A DNA stretch of 63,443 bases from JAFEBO01 sp036392375 (GCA_036392375.1 DASVYC010000015.1:1-63443); one strand, 5' to 3'. Counted from the first letter of the stretch, positions 46,305 to 55,907 are shown. Made by a program: numbers and translations. The notes: generated by a model not told the origin, from the letters alone.

Positions 46305-47846
46305 TTATGACGCTTTGGGACCGGAAGTATCGGCACGCCGCTTCCGCTTGTCCACTCGCGGCGTGTCCGTCCCTTCCGACTCCTGCCCCGACCCCTTCTC
46401 GGACGCCACCCACGCCGGTGGCGCCTCCAAAAGCCGCGGCGATTGCGGCTTCCACGCCCCGCCGTCCGCGTACCGCACCCCCACGCGACGCCCCACCAGC
46501 AGCTTCTCGATCTGCCGCCGCCCGATCCGCGCCCGCAGCACCACCGAGTCGCCCTCGTACTCCCTCCCCAAGACCTCGCCCTGGTTCTCGATCGCCGCCA
46601 CCATCTTCCCGTCCCGCATCGGCACGGTGATCGAAAGCTCCTCCACCTGCCCCCGCGCCAGCGCCCGGATCCGCGTCGCCAGCTCGCGCTGCCCGAGCTG
46701 ATCCAGCAGCGTCCCTTTCTTCGGCACCAGCGCACAGATCGGGATCGACCCCGGCACCCGCTGCTGCCAGATCAACAGCTCGCGGTTGTCCTTGAGCTTG
46801 TCCGCCTTGTTGAGCAGCACGATCCGCTCCGGCGGTTTCCACGTCTCGTGATCGTCCAGCGAATCCTGCACTTCCTTCAACAGATCGTCCAGCGTTCGAC
46901 ACACCGTCTGGTACTGCATCTCCGCCGCAGGGTCCGAGATATCCAGCACGATGAGCAAGACATCCGCGTGCGTCGCCTCTTCCAGCGTCGCGCGGAACGC
47001 CGCGATCAGGTTCGTCGGCAGATCGCGCACGAACCCGACCGTGTCCGACAGCATGACCGTGCTGCCGCCCGTCGCGTCGTCGGTGCGGACATGCCAGTCG
47101 CGCGTGCGCGTCATCAGCGTCGCGAACAAGCGGTTGTCCGCGTACGCCCCGCCCGCCGTCAGCGTGTTGAACAGCGTGCTCTTGCCCGCGTTGGTGTAGC
47201 CGACGATGCCCACCGTGAAGTGCTCGGCCTTGCGGGCCTGCACCTCGCGGCGCTTGCGGGCCTGGATCGCCTTGATCTCAGCCGCCAGGTCATCGCGTCG
47301 CCGCTGCACCAGGCGTCGGTCGATCTCGAGCTGCTGCTCGCCCGGCCCGCGCGTCCCGATGCCGCCGATCCCGCCCACGCCCACGATGCGCTCCAGGTGG
47401 CTCCACATCGCACGCAGCCGCGGGAACGTGTACTCGAGCTGCGCCAGCTCCACCTGCAGCTGCGCCTCCGTGCTCGTCGCACGGCTCGCGAAGATATCCA
47501 GGATCAACTCCGATCGATCGATCACCTTCCGCCCCACCACCTCCTCGATCTTCGCGATCTGCTTGGGCGAGAGGTCGTGGTCAAAGATCACCGTCGAGGC
47601 CCGCAGCTCCTCGCACAGGCCCTTCAGCTCGTTGATCTTCCCCGTGCCCATGTACGTCCCCGCCACGGGTTTGGGCAGGTTTTGTGTCAGTTCGCCAACG
47701 ACGATCGCGCCGCCCTGCTCCGCCAGGGCCCGCAACTCGCCAAACGGGTCGGATTTGTCAAAGTTGGAATCGGGCAAGCGCACCGCGCACAGCACCGCGC
47801 GCTCGGACTGCACCTGGATCCCGGTGCGTTCAGTGGGTTGTGGCAT
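46305..47846 (-). CDS. hflX: GTPase HflX
   Basis: A 513-residue ribosome-associated GTPase that splits stalled 70S ribosomes under stress. The N-terminal HflX domain has VDRSELILDIFASRA; GTRGPGEQQLEIDRR precedes the G domain with G1 GYTNAGKST, G3 DTVGFVRDLP and G4 NKAD. It is longer than the E. coli protein (426), mostly by a C-terminal tail rich in Arg/Lys (RVDKRKRRADTSGPKAS), which could contact rRNA. The start is ATG 47846; GGAACT lies 5-10 nt upstream. It ends 43 nt before the tRNA-Thr gene. Confidence 0.94.
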   Translation of the reverse strand: MPQPTERTGIQVQSERAVLCAVRLPDSNFDKSDPFGELRALAEQGGAIVVGELTQNLPKPVAGTYMGTGKINELKGLCEELRASTVIFDHDLSPKQIAKIEEVVGRKVIDRSELILDIFASRATSTEAQLQVELAQLEYTFPRLRAMWSHLERIVGVGGIGGIGTRGPGEQQLEIDRRLVQRRRDDLAAEIKAIQARKRREVQARKAEHFTVGIVGYTNAGKSTLFNTLTAGGAYADNRLFATLMTRTRDWHVRTDDATGGSTVMLSDTVGFVRDLPTNLIAAFRATLEEATHADVLLIVLDISDPAAEMQYQTVCRTLDDLLKEVQDSLDDHETWKPPERIVLLNKADKLKDNRELLIWQQRVPGSIPICALVPKKGTLLDQLGQRELATRIRALARGQVEELSITVPMRDGKMVAAIENQGEVLGREYEGDSVVLRARIGRRQIEKLLVGRRVGVRYADGGAWKPQSPRLLEAPPAWVASEKGSGQESEGTDTPRVDKRKRRADTSGPKAS

Positions 47847-48207
47847 ACAGAAAAGTTCCGGTTGCGGCCGCCGATGCTCGGAGCCGCGAAAGGTCTGAAG
47901 AAAGCCCGGCAAGGCGGACACCCCGCCGGCACGAAAGACGCTCTATTCCAGCCCGGGAACCATCCCAAGCCGAACCGCACGCGTCACGAAACGTCCAATC
48001 TTCAGAACTTGCCCATGGCGCCGAAACCTCCGGACCCACTATAGGAACTACTCCCCGTCACCGCGTCGTCACCGCGTCCGCCTCCTGAGCCGCCCCTCAC
48101 CCATCCCCCGCGACGGAAGCGTGAATCCGACGCATCCCTAGCATCTCTGTCGATCGTACGGAATCTCATCGCCGAGGACCGTCTCGAGCACGAAAGGAAC
48201 TCCGGTC
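47847..48207. other. Divergent gap between hflX and the S41 protease
   Basis: 361 bp with no credible gene. The open frames here are overflow of codon-bias shadows. GTCACCGCGTCGTCACCGCG near 48057 is a short direct repeat (GTCACCGCGTC twice). Regulatory elements for both genes must lie here, but no promoter was identified with confidence. Confidence 0.4.
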
Positions 48208-49974
48208 ATGCCAGGTCTCCACAACGAGGTCGCACGCCGTCCCTCGACCAACTGGTTCCGTCTCTCCCTCGTCGGCGTCCTCGCCGCCGCGGTCGCCGGC
48301 TCCACGATCGCGCTCACCCAGAAGCCCGCCGAGCTCCAGTTCTTCGACCCCATCATCGATGTCAAGACCACCCTCTCGGGCCTCTACGTCGACAAGCTCA
48401 CCGACGATCAGCTCAAGAAGATGCAGGACGGCGCCATCAACGGCATGATCGACGCCCTCGGCGACCCCTACACCATCTACGTCCCCGGCGACAAGGTCGG
48501 CAACTTCAATAAGGACCTCACCGGCGAGTACGTCGGCATCGGCGCCTCCATCAACATCCGCGACGGCTGGCTCACCATCGTCTCCCCGCTCGAAGACTCC
48601 CCCGCGTACCGCGCCGGCATCATGGCCGACGACCGCGTGACCGAGATCGACGGCGTCACCACCCAGGGACTCTCCGCCGACGAGTGCATCGCCAAGCTCA
48701 TCGGCGTCGCCGGCACCAAGGTCAACATCGTCATCGAGCGCAAGGGCGAGAAGATCCCCATGACCCTCACCCGGGCGCCCATCAAGACCCGTTCGGTCAA
48801 GGGCGTCCACCGCCTCGCCAACGACGCCGAGAAGTGGGACTTCAAGATCGACCCCGTTCGCCGCGTCGGCTACGTCCGGCTCACCCAGTTCACCCCCGGC
48901 TGCGCCGAAGAGATCCTCAACGCACTCCTCGACGCCGGCGTCAACGACTCCGACCCGAGCAAGCGCCTCCAGGGCCTCATTCTCGACCTCCGCGACAACG
49001 GCGGCGGCGTCCTCGACGAGGCCATCGCCATCGCCGATCTCTTCCTCACCGAGGGCACCATCGTCAGCACCCGCGGCCGCTCCTTCCCCGAGCGCGTCGC
49101 CAAGGCCACGCCCAAGGGCACCCTTCCCAACGTCCCTCTCGCCGTGCTCATCAACGGCTCGTCCGCCAGCGCCAGCGAAGTCCTCGCCGGTGCCCTCGTT
49201 GAGAACAACCGCGCCGTCACCATCGGCACCCGCTCCTTCGGCAAGGGCAGCGTCCAGAGCGTCCGCAAGCTCCCCAACGGCAACGGCTCCGAGCTCAAGA
49301 TCACCGAGCAGGGCTACTACCTCCCCAGCGGCCGCAGCATCACCCGCAAGGACACCAGCGCCGAGTGGGGCGTCGATCCCACCAAGGGCTACTTCGTCCC
49401 GATGAGCGACAAAGAACTCATCGAGATGTACCGCGTCCGCCGCGAGCTCGAGATCATCCGCGCCGCCGGCGGCGGCCCGGCCGGCGTCGCCACCCCGACC
49501 GAGCAGGACTGGAGCAACCCCGATTGGATCCTCTCCTTCCTCAAGGACCCGCAGCTCTCCGCCGCCGTCAAGGCCGTGCAGGGCAAGATCGACACCGGCG
49601 AGTGGACGCCCACCGGCAAGGAGGGCGTCGTGGGCTCGCAAATCGCCTTCGATGAACTCACCCGCGCCCGCCGCCTCCAGCAGCAGCTCGAGCGCGAGAT
49701 GATCCGTGTCGATCGCCGCATCGAAGCCCTCGAGACCGCCAGCGGCGATCTCGCCAAGTCCAAAGTGGGCGACCTCTGGTCCCAGGACGTCGATCTCACC
49801 GGCGGCAAGATGCAGCTCACCGACAAGGACGGCAAGGTCGTCGCCACCCTCGACATCACCGGCAACAACCTCCAGCGCTGGCTCATCGACGCCGACGTGA
49901 AGAAGCCCGAGAGCGACAACAAGCCAGTCGCCGCCAACCCCGCGCCCTCGCCCGCCAAGCCCGAGACGCGCTGA
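48208..49974 (+). CDS. S41 carboxy-terminal processing protease
   Basis: A 588-residue periplasmic or membrane-anchored Ctp/Prc-like serine protease. An N-terminal helix (residues about 18-38) serves as signal anchor; an N-terminal helical region (39-95), a PDZ domain (about 95-185, YVGIGASINIRDGWLTIVSP) and the S41 catalytic domain follow. The catalytic Ser-Lys dyad lies in NGSSASASEVLAGAL and GTRSFGKGSVQ. A charged coiled-coil-like C-terminal extension (about 480-588) exceeds typical CtpA. It degrades or trims periplasmic proteins; targets unknown. AAGGAA precedes ATG 48208. Confidence 0.93.
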   Translation: MPGLHNEVARRPSTNWFRLSLVGVLAAAVAGSTIALTQKPAELQFFDPIIDVKTTLSGLYVDKLTDDQLKKMQDGAINGMIDALGDPYTIYVPGDKVGNFNKDLTGEYVGIGASINIRDGWLTIVSPLEDSPAYRAGIMADDRVTEIDGVTTQGLSADECIAKLIGVAGTKVNIVIERKGEKIPMTLTRAPIKTRSVKGVHRLANDAEKWDFKIDPVRRVGYVRLTQFTPGCAEEILNALLDAGVNDSDPSKRLQGLILDLRDNGGGVLDEAIAIADLFLTEGTIVSTRGRSFPERVAKATPKGTLPNVPLAVLINGSSASASEVLAGALVENNRAVTIGTRSFGKGSVQSVRKLPNGNGSELKITEQGYYLPSGRSITRKDTSAEWGVDPTKGYFVPMSDKELIEMYRVRRELEIIRAAGGGPAGVATPTEQDWSNPDWILSFLKDPQLSAAVKAVQGKIDTGEWTPTGKEGVVGSQIAFDELTRARRLQQQLEREMIRVDRRIEALETASGDLAKSKVGDLWSQDVDLTGGKMQLTDKDGKVVATLDITGNNLQRWLIDADVKKPESDNKPVAANPAPSPAKPETR

Positions 49975-50005
49975 TGCCCACCTCGCGCACGCCGCGGACC
50001 CCGCG

Positions 50006-51154
50006 ATGATCATCCTCGGCATCGAATCCTCCTGCGATGAGACCGCCGCCGCGATCGTCGAGGACGCCGCCCGCGTCCGCTCCAACGTCGTCGCCAGCCA
50101 GCACGACATCCACACCAAGTACGGCGGAGTCGTCCCCGAACTCGCCAGCCGCGCCCACATGGAGCGCATGCTCCCCGTCATCCGACGCGCCCTGGGCGAA
50201 GCTCACCTCACCCTCGCCGACATCGACGCCGTCGCCGTCGGCCACCGCCCCGGCCTCATCGGCTCGCTGCTCGTGGGCGTCGCCGCCGCCAAGGCCCTCG
50301 CGTGGTCGCTGGGAAAGCCCCTGATCGGCGTCGACCACGTACAGGCCCACCTCTACGCCGGCGTGCTCGAAGACGCGACCCCGCGCCCCACCCAGCGGGG
50401 AGTGGTGGTCGAGCGCAGCGAGACCGGGGAGGAGTCCGCATCGCAGCCCGACCGATCACCCACCGCCTTCCCAGCCCTCGGCCTCGTGGTCTCCGGCGGC
50501 CACACCTCCATCTACCTCGTCCGCTCCTGGCTCGACCTCACGCGCCTCGGTGCCACCATCGACGACGCACTCGGCGAGGCCTACGACAAAGTCGCCACCA
50601 TCCTCGGCGTCCCCTTCCCCGGCGGACCCAATCTCGATCGCCTCGCCCAATCACCCGGCGCCATCGACCGCATCGAAGACCTCCCCATCAGCCGCCTCTC
50701 CCCCACCTCGCTCGACTTCTCCTTCTCCGGCCTCAAGACCGCGATGCTCTACCAGGTCCGAGGCGTCCCCGAACACCCCGCCCACAAGCGGGCCGAATCC
50801 CGCTACGTCCCGCCTCCTCCGCTCACCGATGAGCGCCGCCGCGACCTCGCCGCCACCTTCCAACGCGCCGCCTGCCGCACCATCACGCTCAAGCTCGAAC
50901 GCGCCCTCGAACAGCTCCGCGCCCAGAACATCCACATCAAGTCCCTCCTCACCGGCGGCGGCGTCACCGCCAACTCCCGCCTCCGCGCCGAGCTCACGGC
51001 CTTCGCCTCCGCGCACGACCTGACGCTCGCGCTCCCCAAGCTCTCCTACTGCGTCGACAACGCCGCCATGCTCGCCGGACTCGCCTTCCATCACCTCCAA
51101 GCCGGACGCACCAGCGATCTCACCCTCGAACCCGTCCCCACCACGGCGTGCTGA
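50006..51154 (+). CDS. tsaD: tRNA N6-adenosine threonylcarbamoyltransferase
   Basis: A 382-residue ASKHA-fold protein that, with TsaB/TsaE, makes t6A37 on ANN-decoding tRNAs. The nucleotide loop ESSCDETAAAIVE, the metal histidines in HVQAHLYA, and GLKTAMLYQV are conserved. Between HVQAHLYAGVLED and FPALGLVVSGGHT it has about 25 extra residues (126-155), containing VVVERSETGEESASQ. It follows the S41 protease by 31 nt and precedes the release-factor-like gene by 1 nt. TsaB, TsaC and TsaE are not in the window. Confidence 0.95.
   Translation: MIILGIESSCDETAAAIVEDAARVRSNVVASQHDIHTKYGGVVPELASRAHMERMLPVIRRALGEAHLTLADIDAVAVGHRPGLIGSLLVGVAAAKALAWSLGKPLIGVDHVQAHLYAGVLEDATPRPTQRGVVVERSETGEESASQPDRSPTAFPALGLVVSGGHTSIYLVRSWLDLTRLGATIDDALGEAYDKVATILGVPFPGGPNLDRLAQSPGAIDRIEDLPISRLSPTSLDFSFSGLKTAMLYQVRGVPEHPAHKRAESRYVPPPPLTDERRRDLAATFQRAACRTITLKLERALEQLRAQNIHIKSLLTGGGVTANSRLRAELTAFASAHDLTLALPKLSYCVDNAAMLAGLAFHHLQAGRTSDLTLEPVPTTAC
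50383..50470 (+). repeat. Possible repeat insertion inside tsaD
   Basis: The DNA for the extra loop of tsaD contains CGCCCCACCCAGCGGGGAGT and the palindrome-like GTGGTCGAGCGCAGCGAGAC, where GTC/GAC arms enclose GAGCGCAGC. It reads in frame and fits the pattern of in-frame insertions in mqnE and rarA, but the repeat identity is weak. Confidence 0.35.
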
Positions 51155-51155
51155 C

Positions 51156-51740
51156 ATGACGCCGAAGCCCTCCAACCCCGAGTCCTCGGCCTTCGAGGCC
51201 AAGCGCCGCGAGCCCACGCCCGAGCAGCTGCACCCCGCCGCGCTCGCCGACGACGAACTCTGGCGTCACATCAAGCTCACCCGCGGCCGCGACGGCGGCC
51301 CCGGCGGCCAGCACCGCAACAAAGTCGAGACCAAGGTCACCCTCGTCCACGAACCCACCGGCACCGAAGCCCACGCCAGCGAACGCCGCAGCGCCGAGGA
51401 AAACCGCAAGGTCGCCTTCACCCGCCTCCGACTCGCCCTCGCCACCCACGTCCGCCGCCCGCCCTTCGCTCGCGACTCCTTCGGCGACGTCGCCAGCGAC
51501 CTCTGGCGCACCCGCACCAGGGGCGGCGTCATCTCCTGCAATCCCTCGCACCGCGACTACGCCACGCTCCTCGCCGAAGCCCTCGACATCATCGAAGACT
51601 GCGGCCAGGACGCCAAGAAAGCCGCGCTCCGCCTCTCCGTCACCGCCAGCCAGCTCATCAAGCTCGTCAAAGACCACCCCGCCGCCTTCGAGCTCTGGAA
51701 CCGCAAACGCGCCGAACGCAACCTGCACGCGCTGAAGTAG
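51156..51740 (+). CDS. Peptide chain release factor-like protein (RF-1 domain)
   Basis: A 194-residue protein whose residues about 30-115 form the peptidyl-tRNA hydrolysis domain of class I release factors: LTRGRDGGPGGQHRNKVETK has the catalytic GGQ. There is no stop-codon-reading domain (no PxT/SPF motif region), so it is not RF1 or RF2. Its C-terminal ~90 residues (RKRAERNLHALK end) are a helical extension in place of the short basic tail of ArfB. It may rescue stalled ribosomes. It is 1 nt downstream of tsaD, so it is cotranscribed, and converges on proA, whose stop it meets. Confidence 0.85.
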   Translation: MTPKPSNPESSAFEAKRREPTPEQLHPAALADDELWRHIKLTRGRDGGPGGQHRNKVETKVTLVHEPTGTEAHASERRSAEENRKVAFTRLRLALATHVRRPPFARDSFGDVASDLWRTRTRGGVISCNPSHRDYATLLAEALDIIEDCGQDAKKAALRLSVTASQLIKLVKDHPAAFELWNRKRAERNLHALK

Positions 51741-52985
51741 TCACCGCGTCTGATAGTCCCCCTCGACTTCAAACCGCTGCGTCGTCAGCTCCTCCAGCCC
51801 CATCGGCCCGTACGCGTGCAGCTTGGTCGTGCTGATCCCGATCTCCGCTCCCAGCCCCAACTGAAAACCGTCGTTGAACCGCGTGCTCGCGTTCACCACC
51901 ACGCACGAGGCGTCCACACCCGCGCGGAACAATTCGATCGCCCGTGTATCGCGGCTCAGGATCGCCTCGGTGTGTCGCGAGCCATACCGGTTGATGTGCG
52001 CCACCGCGTCTTCGACATCATCGACTACCGCCACCGCCGCGATCATGTCGAGAAACTCCCGCCCGAAGTCGCCCTCGCCCGCCGCACCCAGCGCCGGCGC
52101 GAGCGCCCGCGCTTCCGCGCTCGCACGCGTCTGCACCCCCGCCTCCGCCAGCGCCGCCCCCAGCCGCGGCAGGAAATCCGGCGCGATTGTGCGATCCACC
52201 AGGAAACACTCCGCCGCATTGCACGTCGCCGGCGCGCTCGTCTTCGCCGTCACGCACACCTTGATCGCCCGATCCAGGTCCGCCGCCTTGTTCACGTAGA
52301 TGTGGCACACCCCCTTGAAGTGCTGGATCGTCGGAATACGGCTGTGCTCCGCGACGAACCGGATCAACTCCTCGCCCCCGCGCGGGATCACGAGGTCGAT
52401 GAGCGTGTCCATCTGCAGAATCGCCTTCAGCTCCTCGCGATCCGACGAGGTGATCAGCGTGACCGCGGCCTCGGGCAACCCATGCTCCCGCAGCACCCGC
52501 CGCGCGATCGCCGCCAGCGCCCCGCTCGACTCCGCCGCCTCGCGCCCGCCCTTGAGAATGCACGCGTTCCCGCTCTTGAAGCACAACGCAAACGCGTCCG
52601 CCGTCACCCCCGGCCGCGCCTCATAGATCATGCACACCACGCCCAACGGCACGCGCACCCTCCGCACGCGCAGCCCGCTCGCCACCGTCTTCTCCGACGT
52701 CACCAGCCCCACCGGGTCCGGCAGCGCCGCCACCGCGCGCAGCCCCTTCGCGAGCTGCCGCACCGACGCCTCGCTCAGCGTCAGCCGCTGCAGCTTCGCC
52801 GCCGCCAGCCCCGCCTCACTCGCCCGCGCAACATCCCGCCCGTTCGCCGCCAGCACCTCCGCCGATGCCCCTTCGATCGCCTCCGCGAACGCGATCAGCA
52901 CCCGGTTCTTCACCGCCGTCGGCGTCGCCGCCAACACCCGCGACGCCTCCCGCGCCGCCGTCGCCTCAGCCACAAACCCGCTCAT
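51741..52985 (-). CDS. proA: Gamma-glutamyl phosphate reductase
   Basis: A 414-residue NADPH-dependent reductase giving glutamate-5-semialdehyde, the second step of proline synthesis. The catalytic cysteine lies in TCNAAECFLVD; YEARPGVTADAF, IPRGGEELIRFV and NASTRFNDGFQLGLGAEIGI are typical. Its ATG overlaps the proB stop (ATGA), so the two are translationally coupled. putA, which degrades proline, is elsewhere in the same window. Confidence 0.96.
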   Translation of the reverse strand: MSGFVAEATAAREASRVLAATPTAVKNRVLIAFAEAIEGASAEVLAANGRDVARASEAGLAAAKLQRLTLSEASVRQLAKGLRAVAALPDPVGLVTSEKTVASGLRVRRVRVPLGVVCMIYEARPGVTADAFALCFKSGNACILKGGREAAESSGALAAIARRVLREHGLPEAAVTLITSSDREELKAILQMDTLIDLVIPRGGEELIRFVAEHSRIPTIQHFKGVCHIYVNKAADLDRAIKVCVTAKTSAPATCNAAECFLVDRTIAPDFLPRLGAALAEAGVQTRASAEARALAPALGAAGEGDFGREFLDMIAAVAVVDDVEDAVAHINRYGSRHTEAILSRDTRAIELFRAGVDASCVVVNASTRFNDGFQLGLGAEIGISTTKLHAYGPMGLEELTTQRFEVEGDYQTR

Positions 52986-54109
52986 CCCGCACCTCCCTGC
53001 CCGCCCGCCCGCGCCACCAGCAAGTCATCGCGGTGTACCACCTCGTCGCAGTGCGAGTACCCCAGCGCCCCAGCGATCTCCGACGCCTTGCGTCCCTTGA
53101 TCTTCGCCACCTCGTCCGCTCCGTACGCGCTCAGCCCCCGCGCAATCAAGTCCTTCTCGTGCCGAATATCCACCACGCTCCCCGCTTCAAACGCTCCCTC
53201 CACACCCACAATGCCCGACGGCAGCAGGCTCGCCCCGCGCTCCACGATCGCCCGCGCCGCGCCCGCGTCCACCCGGATCGCGCCCTTCGACCGCGCCGAA
53301 AACCCGATCCACCGCCGCCGCGCATCCACCCGCGATGGCCGCGCAATAAATCGCGTCCCGATCGCCTCGCCCTTCATCAGCCGCACCAGGACCCCGTCCT
53401 CCGCGCCGGGCGCGACCACGCACGCGATCCCCAGCCGCGTCACGATCTCCGCCGCATCCAACTTCGTCGCCATCCCCCCCGTGCCCACACCCGACTTCTC
53501 CGCCCGCACGTGCCGCCGCGCCTCGTCCACGCTCTCAACCACCGGGATCACCGCCCTGGTCCCGCTCGCCCACAGCCCGGGCGCCGTGCTCAGCATCACC
53601 AGCAAGTCCGCCCGCAGCATCGCGCTCGTCAGCGCCGCCAGCCGGTCGTTGTCGCCCAGCTTGATCTCGGCGAACGACACGCTGTCGTTCTCGTTGATGA
53701 TCGGCACCGCGCCGTGCTCCAGCAGCGTCTCCAGCGTGTGCCGCGCGTTCAGGAACCGCAGCCGGTGATCAAAGTCCTCCGCCGTCAACAGCACCTGCCC
53801 CACCGTGATCCCGTGCCTGCCAAACGCCTCCGCGTACGCCGCCATCAGCCGCTGCTGACCGATCGCCGCCGCCGCCTGCTTCTGCCGGATCAGCTTCGGC
53901 GGCCGCGCCAACCCAAGCGCCCGAAACCCCGACGCGATCGCGCCCGACGACACCATCACCACCGCCACGCCATCCGCCCGCAGCGCCGCCACCTGATCCG
54001 ACAACCGCCCCACCGCCTCCAGCGACAACCCGCCCGCGTCCGCCAGCACGGCGCTGCCGATCTTCACCACCACCCGCCGCACGGCCTTGTTCTCTCGAGC
54101 CAGTCCCAT
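52982..54109 (-). CDS. proB: Glutamate 5-kinase
   Basis: A 375-residue kinase for the first step of proline synthesis. The amino-acid kinase domain opens VVKIGSAVLADAGGL and has the phosphate/substrate segments SSGAIASG and INENDSVSFAEIKLGDND; TGGMATKLDAAEIVTRLGI follows. The C-terminal ~100 residues form a PUA domain. The start ATG 54109 is 5 nt after a TAGTCT box; the frame upstream of it is not coding. It heads the proB-proA operon. Proline probably inhibits the enzyme, as in the family. Confidence 0.95.
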   Translation of the reverse strand: MGLARENKAVRRVVVKIGSAVLADAGGLSLEAVGRLSDQVAALRADGVAVVMVSSGAIASGFRALGLARPPKLIRQKQAAAAIGQQRLMAAYAEAFGRHGITVGQVLLTAEDFDHRLRFLNARHTLETLLEHGAVPIINENDSVSFAEIKLGDNDRLAALTSAMLRADLLVMLSTAPGLWASGTRAVIPVVESVDEARRHVRAEKSGVGTGGMATKLDAAEIVTRLGIACVVAPGAEDGVLVRLMKGEAIGTRFIARPSRVDARRRWIGFSARSKGAIRVDAGAARAIVERGASLLPSGIVGVEGAFEAGSVVDIRHEKDLIARGLSAYGADEVAKIKGRKASEIAGALGYSHCDEVVHRDDLLVARAGGQGGAG

Positions 54110-54114
54110 GCCGG

Positions 54115-54120
54115 AGACTA
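54115..54120 (-). promoter_or_regulatory. -10-like element of proB
   Basis: TAGTCT on the minus strand ends 5 nt before ATG 54109; the leaderless geometry marks the start of the proB-proA unit. Confidence 0.5.
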
Positions 54121-54188
54121 GGCGGACCCGCCCCCATCCGCCGCACCCACCGCGGCTCACGCCTGCAGCTCCCGCCGCCCCCCACGCC

Positions 54189-55862
54189 TCACTCATCCCG
54201 GACCCGGATGAACTCCTGCGCATCCCGACGCCCGATCAGATCGTCCGCCGTGTTTCGCGCGGTCTCCGCCAGGCCACGCTCCGGCACGCCCTGCAACGCC
54301 CGCAGAAACGCGATGATCTCCGCACGCCGCGAGGGCACCTGCTGCCCGATCTGCCCGAGCACCCCGATCGCCTCGCTCCGCACCTCCGGCGTCCCCTCCA
54401 ACGCATAGCGCTGAATCTCCACCAGCAGCTCGCCCGCGTGCCGATCGTCCGGCGAGACCAGGATCGGCCACTGCAGCGTCATCAGGAACACCGGCGCCAC
54501 AGGCTTCCATTGCGCCATCCGCGCGATCAACAGGTCCGTCCCCTCGCACCGCGTCGAGGGACTCCCCGCCAGACCCGCCGCTCCCAGCACTTCCAGGTTC
54601 GCCTCCCCGCACGCCGCCAGCGCCCGGAACGCCTCCTGCGCCCACAGCGATTCCGGCCCCACTCGGCACACCCACACCATCGAGAAAAACCGCTCCCCGG
54701 GCACGATGTCCTGCAGCCACCCCAGCAGCGCCTCCGACGCCGCCGGGGAGCTCCGACCCAGTTGCGACAACACGTACACCGTCTCCACCACGCCCTGCGG
54801 CGAACGCTCGAACGAACCAGCCTCCACCGCGAGTTCCACCGCCCGATCCGCACGCCCCGCCGCCGCCAACATCCGGATCGCCGCTCCCCATTCTTCGTTC
54901 CCGGGTGTCGCCCCCCGCAGCGCCCCCTCGAACGCAGGCACGAATTCCTCGAGCTCCTTCGCCGCACGCGAGGGATCCCGCGGCGTGCGCACGTACGTGC
55001 TCGCCGCATCGTCCGACCGCGACTCCAGATAGCTCCGCAGCAGCGGCGCCGCGCCCGGACCGCTCAGCCCGTCCGCCAGCAACACCCGCACCGCACGCTT
55101 CCACGCCTCCAGCGTCAGCTCCGTCTCGAACTCGCCCCGTATCAACAACGCGACCGCCCGCCCCACCGACTCCGACGACGCACCCGCCTCCAGCGCCGCC
55201 CGCGCACGCGACGCCAACCACGTCTGTTGCCAATCGCTCAGCTTGTTGTCCGCCATCCGCCCCGTCAGCGAGTGATCCCGCGCCCCCGGCGCGGACACAA
55301 TCACCTCCCGCGGCAGCGCGAACGCCCCCGCGATCAAGACCGATGTCGGCACCAACCCCTGCCCACCCCCGTGATCCGCCCGGTGATACTGATACAAAAA
55401 CTGCGCCAGCAGCTGCAGCGCCACCGCCATCGACACCACCGTCGCGCTCCGCCGCCGACGCACCAGCTCCCGACCGTCACGGATCCGCGTCCCGCACTCC
55501 GGGCACAAGCCCTCGTGCCCGCTCATGTCGTACCAGCACCTCGGACACAGCGGCACACCCCGCGACGATCTGCCCAGCACCCCCAGCAGCCCGATCCCAA
55601 ACGCGAGCACGACCAGCCCCGCCAGGGAGCCCACGAACACGTAATCAAACGTGCGGTTGTCGAACGTCTCCCATCCCCGGATCTTCCGCCGCACCAGCCA
55701 GAGCACCACCGCCGCCGCCCCCATCCACGCCGCCGTCACGCCCGCGAGCACGCGACGCCGCCGCTCGCTCGCCAGCGCCGACTGCCGCGCAGCAACCACA
55801 GCCCCCAGCGCCAGCAGCGGCGGAAGCATCGCCAGCAGCATGTAAAAGGCTCGGTCCAGCAC
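54189..55862 (-). CDS. Zinc-ribbon membrane protein with helical repeats
   Basis: A 557-residue protein of unknown function. Helices at about residues 5-25, 40-58 and 75-98 precede a cytoplasmic zinc ribbon, CPRCWYDMSGHEGLCPECG (residues about 106-124), a hallmark of many planctomycete membrane proteins. A fourth helix follows (about 140-160). The remaining 380 residues are soluble and alpha-helical, with HEAT/ARM-like leucine spacing. The start is GTG 55862, with TACAGT 9 nt upstream; an internal ATG at codon 8 is an alternative. Two downstream starts in other frames are shadows. It is followed by proB on the same strand. Confidence 0.65.
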   Translation of the reverse strand: MLDRAFYMLLAMLPPLLALGAVVAARQSALASERRRRVLAGVTAAWMGAAAVVLWLVRRKIRGWETFDNRTFDYVFVGSLAGLVVLAFGIGLLGVLGRSSRGVPLCPRCWYDMSGHEGLCPECGTRIRDGRELVRRRRSATVVSMAVALQLLAQFLYQYHRADHGGGQGLVPTSVLIAGAFALPREVIVSAPGARDHSLTGRMADNKLSDWQQTWLASRARAALEAGASSESVGRAVALLIRGEFETELTLEAWKRAVRVLLADGLSGPGAAPLLRSYLESRSDDAASTYVRTPRDPSRAAKELEEFVPAFEGALRGATPGNEEWGAAIRMLAAAGRADRAVELAVEAGSFERSPQGVVETVYVLSQLGRSSPAASEALLGWLQDIVPGERFFSMVWVCRVGPESLWAQEAFRALAACGEANLEVLGAAGLAGSPSTRCEGTDLLIARMAQWKPVAPVFLMTLQWPILVSPDDRHAGELLVEIQRYALEGTPEVRSEAIGVLGQIGQQVPSRRAEIIAFLRALQGVPERGLAETARNTADDLIGRRDAQEFIRVRDE

Positions 55863-55871
55863 GGCGGTATC

Positions 55872-55877
55872 ACTGTA
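55872..55877 (-). promoter_or_regulatory. -10-like element of the zinc-ribbon protein gene
   Basis: TACAGT on the minus strand ends 9 nt before GTG 55862. It is at the outer limit of the leaderless spacing. Confidence 0.35.
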
Positions 55878-55907
55878 CCGTCCGGAGCAACGCCGGTTGA
55901 GGTTCCA

